Shown here: one piece after another, positions 58,213 through 64,000 of the stretch
Position numbering within the stretch: position 1 is the first letter of the stretch
How the letters are laid out: each line of letters begins with the position of its first letter
Notes under the pieces: model-generated
Told to the model about the DNA's origin: nothing
What the model saw: the letters and a program-made list of their open reading frames with translations, nothing else
Database searches by the model: none
Translations under genes and position numbers: made by a program
NCBI GenBank assembly: GCA_964475595.1
Contig: CAYYXG010000004.1
Coordinates: forward strand, 1-64,000
DNA length: 64,000 nt
Source of the DNA: RGEC01 sp964475595
GTDB taxonomy: Bacteria > Bacteroidota > Bacteroidia > NS11-12g > UBA955
Direction of reading: 5' to 3'

Positions 58213-58958
58213 TTCTTTGCTGACTTGACTTTGGGTTGAACTTCATTTTTCTTTTTCATTTCTTCAAGTATTTTTTCACTTACTATTTTTGTTTGCGTGC
58301 CAATACTGTCAAGATTTGAATTGATTGCTTTTAAATCTTCACGAATAGTATTAACCTGTTCTTGTTTAATTTTTGTCCCATCAGAAAGTTTAGTTAAAGT
58401 ATTAAAAACAAAATTTGTAAGTGCTGCAAATAATGCGACACCAATTGCAATCCATTGGTTTCTGCTTTGTTTCCTAAATCTTCTTTCGTCTCTTGGTATG
58501 AATTTGTTTTGGCAAAATTGTCGAAACTCTTCTGTTACAAAAATTTCCTTGTCTACAAAATCAATAAGCAATTTTGAGATTGTCGGGTCTGAAAAATTAC
58601 TTGAAATTGAAGGGAGATTAACCACACCTTGCCCAAAAGCAGAATGATTTGGGATTGTCGTTGCTCTTTGAAGAAGCATAATATAATTATCCTTCTCTAA
58701 CATTTTCAGCAAGTTCACAACGTTCAAAATGAGGTAAGAAATTTCTTTACTTCGTTGAATTGTCATTTCAAGTTCTTCGTCAGTCGGTTGAGCATTTTGA
58801 ATAGTAAAAAGTAGGTCAACATTTTGAGGATTGCGGGTAATTGAAATTCTTACACCCCAAAGTTTGTCGTCAATTATATTACCTAAATAATTATTGTCTC
58901 CATCTCCTTCAAGGATACGTCTGCAAAAATCTTGTTCTTCGCTATTTAACAGTCTCAT
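58209..58958 (-). CDS. Unknown protein with one C-terminal-half membrane segment
   Basis: 249 aa. A soluble N-terminal domain (1-165; 'EEQDFCRRILEGDGDNNYLG', 'PTDEELEMTIQRSKEISYLI') is followed by a basic stretch 'RDERRFRKQSRNQ', one membrane helix 'WIAIGVALFAALTNFVFNTL' (about 170-189) and a C-terminal helix 'TIREDLKAINSNLDSIGTQT' ending Lys-rich. Not recognised. A cytosolic sensor domain tethered to the inner membrane is a plausible reading. It is coupled by ATGA to the DUF6994-like gene. Confidence 0.65.
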   Translation of the reverse strand: MRLLNSEEQDFCRRILEGDGDNNYLGNIIDDKLWGVRISITRNPQNVDLLFTIQNAQPTDEELEMTIQRSKEISYLILNVVNLLKMLEKDNYIMLLQRATTIPNHSAFGQGVVNLPSISSNFSDPTISKLLIDFVDKEIFVTEEFRQFCQNKFIPRDERRFRKQSRNQWIAIGVALFAALTNFVFNTLTKLSDGTKIKQEQVNTIREDLKAINSNLDSIGTQTKIVSEKILEEMKKKNEVQPKVKSAKK

Positions 58959-58990
58959 TGTGTCTGATTGTGGTGTGTTATGCTTGCCAC

Positions 58991-59117
58991 TAACGTTTTG
59001 CAGCTTGCCGAAGGCGGGGCTTTCGGAGCACCATCTGTCAAGCTACCACTAAAGTTTATTCGGAGCCGAAAAGTTTCTGCCACCACGACCGCCCCGCTTT
59101 TGGCAAGGTGCTGTTAG
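58991..59117 (-). mobile_element. attC-like inverted-repeat element B (127 bp)
   Basis: Minus-strand start CTAACAGCACCTTGCC, end GCTGCAAAACGTTA. The arms CTTGCC-AAA-GCGGGGC and its partner pair over about 20 bp, with asymmetric extra bases next to the CTAAC/GTTAG ends. Same length as, and related to, element A. The 3' end of the 355-aa gene runs 62 bp into it. Confidence 0.6.
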
Positions 59118-60123
59118 CAACAGTTATTTTCTTTTCAACTGCCGTCTCAGATAATTCTGATTCCTTAAATTCTAATATTTCACCAAAGAGTAAATCAATT
59201 TGCTCGTTAATCCTTACGCATATTTTATTTACACCGTGGTGAGAGTCATATTCCTCTCTTATTTTATAATATGTTGAACATTTTGAGCATTGGTAAATTT
59301 CAATTTTGACATGGTTTCCTATCGCTTCAATAAATGATACATCTTTAATTTTGGTCAAATTTTTAGGTACACATGATAAACCATGAAAATTGTCAATCTT
59401 TTTAAATCTTCCGCATTCTAGCTCTAACCCACATTCGATTGCTTCTGATAAATTGAAAAAAGTAAGAGGAAAGTTGTTTAATTGCTTTTCTTTGAAATCT
59501 TCTTGGTTTCTTTCAAAATATTTTTGGTCTGAAACTTCTCCTATTTTTAGCCAAATTTCTCTATTCAAATTATCATAAGATCTTTTCCAAAATCCTTTAC
59601 ATTCATCACATTGATAAATTTCTTCTTCAGTGTTTAAATATGAATAATTTTCTCCTTTGGCACGTTCTACCTTTTTATAACTTAACTTCTTAAGTTTTTC
59701 TGTTTCACAGCTAACATTAAATTCAATAGCATCTTGAGAACAATATAAAAATGGTTCTCCTCCTAATTGTTCTTTTGAATAAACGTAATTCTTAAAATCC
59801 AAAATAATTCTCTTTATTTCTGATTCTAAGTTTACACCCATAAAACCATAAATATTGCCTTTTTTTAATCTTAGTTGATTTGGTAAACGGATTTTATCCC
59901 AGTGTAATTTGCCATCGTTTGATTCACAAATTAGTGCGCCATGGTCGTAATCTAATCTATTTGTAGAAAATGTTAGCAAATGATTTGATTGTCCACTTTT
60001 TGAAATTATGATGTTTGTTGAATCTCCATTTGTTAATGTCTCAAAATTATATCCATAGTCGTTTAGAAGACGTGAACCAACTTTATTAAAAGTGTCAATA
60101 TATTTTTGGTGTATTTCTTCCAT
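59056..60123 (-). CDS. Unknown protein with two CxxC zinc-ribbon-like motifs; C-terminus encoded by attC-like element
   Basis: 355 aa, soluble. Two similar blocks, 'EIYQCDECKGFWKRSYD' (near residues 168-184) and 'KIEIYQCSKCSTYYKIREEY' (near 272-291), each with Cys-x2-Cys followed by aromatic and basic residues, suggest a divided zinc ribbon or two knuckles. Not recognised otherwise. The last 20 residues ('STLPKAGRSWWQKLFGSE' region) are read from element B, because the reading frame misses the TAA in the CTAAC box. It starts at ATG 60123, next to element C. Confidence 0.65.
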   Translation of the reverse strand: MEEIHQKYIDTFNKVGSRLLNDYGYNFETLTNGDSTNIIISKSGQSNHLLTFSTNRLDYDHGALICESNDGKLHWDKIRLPNQLRLKKGNIYGFMGVNLESEIKRIILDFKNYVYSKEQLGGEPFLYCSQDAIEFNVSCETEKLKKLSYKKVERAKGENYSYLNTEEEIYQCDECKGFWKRSYDNLNREIWLKIGEVSDQKYFERNQEDFKEKQLNNFPLTFFNLSEAIECGLELECGRFKKIDNFHGLSCVPKNLTKIKDVSFIEAIGNHVKIEIYQCSKCSTYYKIREEYDSHHGVNKICVRINEQIDLLFGEILEFKESELSETAVEKKITVANSTLPKAGRSWWQKLFGSE

Positions 60124-60129
60124 AATTGT

Positions 60130-60205
60130 TGCTAACTCGCCTATACACGGAACTTTCTTTCGCCAATCGTGCCATTGTGGGTGCGCTTGGCGAAGTTTTG
60201 TAGCA
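60130..60205. mobile_element. Shorter inverted-repeat element C, possible third cassette boundary
   Basis: Ends TGCTA (60130-60134) and TAGCA (60201-60205). Inside, ACTT-tcttt-CGCCAA and TTGGCGAAGT pair with a 5-nt bulge. It also begins with a CTAAC box, but at 76 bp it is not closely related to A and B. Confidence 0.4.
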
Positions 60206-60257
60206 TATTATTTTCAAACATAAACAATGGCTACAATAATTACAAGTATTCCTTAGG

Positions 60258-60290
60258 GGGCTACCCAAAGTCAGGAGACTTCGGATAGCG
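60258..60290. repeat. 33-bp hairpin repeat, right copy
   Basis: Two mismatches to 57250-57282, same orientation. It is followed by tandem TAGCGAG-like units and a partial second GACTTCGGG, suggesting local duplication. Confidence 0.8.
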
Positions 60291-60323
60291 AGTAGCGAGT
60301 TAGCGAGACTTCGGGCAGCAGAT

Positions 60324-61721
60324 TTATTTAAACTTTAAACCCTGTGAAAAGCTGCCGGAACTTTCTTTGCCCTGGTAATTAATCTGTATGTTATATTGTT
60401 TGTTTTCTATAAAGTTATCTGATTTTACCCTAAATAAATTCAATCCTTTTGTTGTTTTTGCTTTTATGGTTGCAATGGTTTTATCTATATCATTATCCTG
60501 AATTTGTATTTCAACCTTGGCTTTTTCTGTAAAATACAACTTTATTCCAATCTCTTTTTTATTCAAGCAAAATATATCCCTGATGTTATTTCTGTCGGTT
60601 ATATAGGTTCTTGCTCTTTTTTGGCCCTTTTCTATGCCTTTAATTTTAGTATATGTAATGATGCCCTGAACGTTGCCAAATTCAATGAATGGCATCGGAA
60701 AAAAAGGTAATATGTAATGTCTGTATGGACCGCTTTGGGCCTGCACAATTTTGGGATACGCATTTCCATTAATGGTATCAAACGTAACGCCCTGCAAAAA
60801 CAAATCTTTTCCTCGTTCGGTCTCAACCAACTTTAGTTCGGTTTTATATGTTTGAAAAGGTACAAATTGATAACCGCTGTAATAACCGCTATCGGTTAAA
60901 TATATATAAATATTTTCAGGAGGGTCATAAGATCCACTTAAATAATTGTACCCTTCGGTTTCCATAATCATCGCTTGGGTGTTTTTTAAAATAGTATCTC
61001 CGATATACCTAAAGTTCTTAAATTGCTTGTTTTCATATTCGGCTAGATTTGTCTGGTCATCATACCATTTTCTGCGATAAAATAATTGAACCTCATCGCC
61101 TTTCTGAATGTCAAATTTGGATGTTGCGGTATAGTTGTTTTTAAATCCGTTGGTAATCGCATTATAATTATCACCTATTAACTGTTTGGTATAGAACCGT
61201 CCATTGTTTGCTACAACCAGCGATTGCAGGTCCGGAATAATAATTAGGTAAATATCAGCACTGTCTTTCTGGTAATACTTTCTGGGTGTTTTAACTGTTG
61301 GCATCAAACTATCCCTGGGATAGCTTTTTCGTGTATCAATAAATTCAAGCAAAATCGTGGATTGTTTACCGAAGATGCTACCTGTCTGTTCGTTATTGAT
61401 TAGATAATTTATTTTATGAATTGTGTTTCGCCTATAGTCCAGCAATGTATAGATGCTGTCTGCAAATGATTCATAATACGTGTTCAATGTTTTATTTCCA
61501 TCATAATCCGTAAAATCAGCTGTCTGAAATTTATGGTAAATTACATGATTTATGGTTGTATCAGCCAGGTCAGTTCTGGTTTGTAGCCCTATAATATCAT
61601 TTTTATTTTCGATGTATGTGGCCCTAAAATAGATTTTACTTTGGGCAAGTTCGCTGCGGGAAGATTGTGCAATAGCGAAATGGCATAATAAAAATGTCAT
61701 TATTGTTAAAAGAAATCTCAA
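60324..61721 (-). CDS. Secreted protein of unknown function
   Basis: 465 aa. Signal peptide 'MRFLLTIMTFLLCHFAIAQS', then a beta-rich body ('YFRATYIENKNDIIGLQTRT', 'YNYLSGSYDPPENIYIYLTD', 'GNVQGIITYTKIKGIEKGQK') with no motif I recognise. The end ('KVEIQIQDNDIDKTIATIKA' to 'SGSFSQGLKFK') has the strand pattern of a T9SS type A sorting domain without a clear PNP motif. Start is TTG 61721, preferred because it supplies the charged n-region of the signal peptide; ATG 61700 is the alternative. AT-rich. Confidence 0.65.
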   Translation of the reverse strand: MRFLLTIMTFLLCHFAIAQSSRSELAQSKIYFRATYIENKNDIIGLQTRTDLADTTINHVIYHKFQTADFTDYDGNKTLNTYYESFADSIYTLLDYRRNTIHKINYLINNEQTGSIFGKQSTILLEFIDTRKSYPRDSLMPTVKTPRKYYQKDSADIYLIIIPDLQSLVVANNGRFYTKQLIGDNYNAITNGFKNNYTATSKFDIQKGDEVQLFYRRKWYDDQTNLAEYENKQFKNFRYIGDTILKNTQAMIMETEGYNYLSGSYDPPENIYIYLTDSGYYSGYQFVPFQTYKTELKLVETERGKDLFLQGVTFDTINGNAYPKIVQAQSGPYRHYILPFFPMPFIEFGNVQGIITYTKIKGIEKGQKRARTYITDRNNIRDIFCLNKKEIGIKLYFTEKAKVEIQIQDNDIDKTIATIKAKTTKGLNLFRVKSDNFIENKQYNIQINYQGKESSGSFSQGLKFK

Positions 61722-61822
61722 GAGTTTAAACTATTATTTTTTTATAGTATTTTATATTATGGATTTTTCATATAATCCCATTAAACTTTTTATAATTTCC
61801 CAATATTAAATATGTATAATAT

Positions 61823-63457
61823 TTATAATACAAAACCAATGGCGAAATTGGGTAAATAACTTTTATCTAAGGGAACACTCTTAAATGGTTTTGTTAATCC
61901 AAATCTCAGGCAAATAGGGTTAAGCACCAGTTCAAGACCAAAGTCAACAGAGGGAGTAGTAACCCGCTTATCTTTGTTTTTTACCCACTCGTCATAATCC
62001 ACGCTACCCGGTTTCCAGTAAAACATTTTATACTCTTGAAAATGGGTAATTCCAAAATTGGTGTAAAAAGCCAAAGGATGTATAATCCGTTTGGTAATGC
62101 CAGCATGAACACAAAACAACTTATAGTCGCTTTTCCCTGAATAGCGGTAGATCGATGTGTTTGACGAATTAATGGTGTTATTGTTGTCTGTTTCCCAGTA
62201 AGTAGAGGAGCTTAAAAACGGCTTTTGCAAGAGCACAGAATAATTAAAACCCAAATTTCTAGTGTTTTGAAAACTATTAAAAATACCGTACACTATATTA
62301 GGGTTGGTTTGCCAGCCAAGTGAAATGTGATTGGACTTTCGTTGTAATTTGTCTTTGAATATCATCCTGTTAACCATGTTGGTTTTCACTTCAGCATGAT
62401 TGCAGTTTAGGGCGTTCTGGTAGTATTCTGCAGCAGTTGCAAAATTCCTTTTGTTTTTATAATAATTTCCGGCCTCATAGTTTAGCTGGCATAATTCCCG
62501 TAAAACATTCTGAGTCTCAGCGCCCGATGAAAAGCGATTCAAGTATTTGTTATAATAATTTGTTGCATTAATGTAATCACCAGCAATTTTATATTCTCTG
62601 GCAAATCTTAAATAATTACTTTTAAGTTTGTTATTTACTTTTTCTGAGTGTATACCAAAGGGGTATTCGTTAACATATCCCTCAAGGGCGCTAATGGTAT
62701 TTGTTTTTTCAGCGTGGGTATAAGCAATATAATCCTTACAAATATTTATTTTGTTGTTTACATCATTTTTATCAGGAAATGTAGATAGGCATTTCTCATA
62801 ATAGGAAAGGGCTGTTTGGTAGTTGCCCGAATTAAAATTCCTGCTGGCATTGTCATAATTTTTATTATATTGAATTTCAGTAGTAACTTCCGGAAGCAAA
62901 TTGAGTTTGGTATTTATGGTGTTGGCCATTTTCTGTACCTCTTCTCTTTTATCTTTTGATAGTAAATGATTCAAATCTATTGCTTTTAAATATAGCTTCT
63001 TATCCAGTAGGTTTTCCATCAACAATACAGCACATTCCAGGCCTTTTTCCGGATAATCTCTATACGCTTTCATCATTAGTAAATAAGCGCTGTCATCTTT
63101 ACCTTCCTTGAATAATTTAACACCCTGTTCTAAGGCGTTTTGAATGGTTTTATTTTCCACTAATTGTTTTTCGATAACATCGGCACAAAAGTCTATATCT
63201 GAGCAGGGATATTGCCTGGATTTTTTAATATACTCAGAGGCTTCTTCCAGTTCTCCAATTTGCATCAGTGCTGCTCCAAAAACCACATAGCTTTCCTGGT
63301 TTTTGGGTTCAGAAAACATAAGTTTCATTCCTTCAGATATTACACCGGTGTAGTTGCCTTCCATATATTTATTTCTAATATTTAGGTAGGCGGTATCCTG
63401 GGCAAAAATCCCTTGTAAATGAAGGGTGAAAATTAAAATAAAGCCATGTTTTTTCAT
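61823..63457 (-). CDS. TPR-repeat protein with signal peptide and C-terminal beta domain
   Basis: 544 aa. Signal peptide 'MKKHGFILIFTLHLQGIFAQ'. Tetratricopeptide-like helix pairs fill about 30-370 ('EASEYIKKSRQYPC', 'NFNSGNYQTALSYYEKCLST', 'NKRNFATAAEYYQNALNCNH'). The last 150 residues look like beta strands of a small barrel ('SDYKLFCVHAGITKRIIHPL', 'FYTNFGITHFQEYKMFY', ending 'YLPNFAIGFVL'). Probably a periplasmic or outer-membrane-associated scaffold. Its ATG overlaps the stop of the upstream gene (ATGA). Confidence 0.7.
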   Translation of the reverse strand: MKKHGFILIFTLHLQGIFAQDTAYLNIRNKYMEGNYTGVISEGMKLMFSEPKNQESYVVFGAALMQIGELEEASEYIKKSRQYPCSDIDFCADVIEKQLVENKTIQNALEQGVKLFKEGKDDSAYLLMMKAYRDYPEKGLECAVLLMENLLDKKLYLKAIDLNHLLSKDKREEVQKMANTINTKLNLLPEVTTEIQYNKNYDNASRNFNSGNYQTALSYYEKCLSTFPDKNDVNNKINICKDYIAYTHAEKTNTISALEGYVNEYPFGIHSEKVNNKLKSNYLRFAREYKIAGDYINATNYYNKYLNRFSSGAETQNVLRELCQLNYEAGNYYKNKRNFATAAEYYQNALNCNHAEVKTNMVNRMIFKDKLQRKSNHISLGWQTNPNIVYGIFNSFQNTRNLGFNYSVLLQKPFLSSSTYWETDNNNTINSSNTSIYRYSGKSDYKLFCVHAGITKRIIHPLAFYTNFGITHFQEYKMFYWKPGSVDYDEWVKNKDKRVTTPSVDFGLELVLNPICLRFGLTKPFKSVPLDKSYLPNFAIGFVL

Positions 63458-64000
63458 TTGAATCTATCCTCCAAAGCCTTCATTCTGCTGGTTACAGCTG
63501 CATTTTTCATGGTGTTAAAACCGCTTGATTTGTCTTCATTGCAGGCATTTAATACATTCATTGACCAAGCTCCTCTGTCAAATCCCTTGTCTACATTATT
63601 GGTTAATATGGGTTCAAACATTCTGCCGCTTCCAATAGCAGAGTTCGCAGCGTCTATTAATGAGGTTTTTATATTCTCAAACACCGACCATTCCTGGTAT
63701 TTGACCACACCATAATTGCTATACATTCCTATTTTTCCTAAAAGGGAGGAAATTTTTTCTTGCTGCATAAAAGTAGTTTGATTAAAAGAGGCCACATCAT
63801 TAATTAGTGATTTTTTGGATTGTTCAATTTCCCTATCAATCCTTTCAACCTGTTTTTTCATCGCAGAAATGGCTTTAATAAAAAGCGAATCACCTTTTGA
63901 TTTTTTTAGTTTTAATTGGTCTTTGAATGACAATACCCTCGAAAATTTTTCTTTACGAATCAGATTTATGGAATCTGTGAGATATTGTTCTTTATGGAGA
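63454..64000 (-). CDS. Coiled-coil-containing protein, N-terminus beyond the window edge
   Basis: The frame stays open to base 64000 with no stop, reading 'LHKEQYLTDSINLIRKEKFS' before the TTG at 63933, so the gene almost certainly continues past the edge. Visible residues are helical and charged ('LKLKKSKGDSLFIKAISAMK', 'KQVERIDREIEQSKKSLIND') and then 'NVLNACNEDKSSGFNTMKNA' to the end. Not recognised. It is translationally coupled to the TPR gene and probably works with it. Confidence 0.65.
   Translation of the reverse strand, partial: LHKEQYLTDSINLIRKEKFSRVLSFKDQLKLKKSKGDSLFIKAISAMKKQVERIDREIEQSKKSLINDVASFNQTTFMQQEKISSLLGKIGMYSNYGVVKYQEWSVFENIKTSLIDAANSAIGSGRMFEPILTNNVDKGFDRGAWSMNVLNACNEDKSSGFNTMKNAAVTSRMKALEDRFK

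Noticed and set aside
1..64000. CRISPR arrays, insertion sequences or prophage genes
   Set aside because: No regularly spaced repeats, transposase, integrase, terminase or structural phage genes were seen. The repeats present are short palindromic elements, not IS ends.

Overview
The window comes from a member of the Bacteroidota, probably a Chitinophaga/Sphingobacteria-like lineage. The signs are a SusC/SusD pair, type IX secretion (T9SS) C-terminal signals, a GH92 mannosidase with a lipid-anchored and secreted protein complement, Bacteroidota-type promoters (TTTG, about 20 nt, then TAnnTTTG) and almost no Shine-Dalgarno sequences. Most of it is ordinary chromosome. The right end is accessory and AT-rich.

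Layout. 0-5.1 kb: the tail of a T9SS cargo protein, then a leftward block of kbl, a GH3-family enzyme, a RicT/PSP1 protein and pnuC. 5.1-14.6 kb: superoxide dismutase, an arylsulfotransferase-like T9SS protein, gmd, rpsO-pnp, a complete arsenic operon (arsR-arsC-acr3) with a clear operator, and a GT87-type membrane glycosyltransferase. 14.9-24 kb: katG, a TonB receptor, then a tight five-gene run (pyrF, nitronate monooxygenase-like, membrane Fe-S protein, sugar N-acyltransferase, galE). 24-29.6 kb: a TetR regulator, an unlisted 51-aa membrane protein with a textbook promoter, a divergent DapB-like protein, a di-haem peroxidase, a lipoprotein hydrolase, a DHFR-like protein, and iscX-fdx. 29.7-44.2 kb: GH92, an XRE regulator, asnS and rpoN from overlapping divergent promoters, two DUF47 proteins with a Pit phosphate transporter, and susC-susD. 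44.2-57.2 kb, mostly leftward: acyl-CoA dehydrogenase, a GNAT/FemAB-like protein with a polysaccharide deacetylase whose start codon is not ATG, an outer-membrane barrel, rplY-prs, tRNA-Gln, an unknown protein behind a structured leader RNA, rny, zapA, a coiled-coil protein and pheT, two lipoproteins and yqeY.

57.2-60.3 kb is a small cassette-like array. Three genes of unknown role are separated by imperfect inverted repeats resembling integron attC sites, two of them related and exactly 127 bp long. The array is bracketed by two near-identical 33-bp hairpin repeats. No integrase is visible. 60.3-64 kb holds secreted or TPR proteins of unknown function, the last running off the edge.

The best leads for something new are (1) the leader RNA at about 50.32-50.48 kb with mutually exclusive pairings, in front of a 188-aa orphan protein with a tentative ADP-ribosyltransferase/KptA-like pattern, and (2) the attC-like array, in which one protein's C-terminus is encoded by the recombination-site-like element. 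All functional calls rest on reading motifs by eye. No database search was run.
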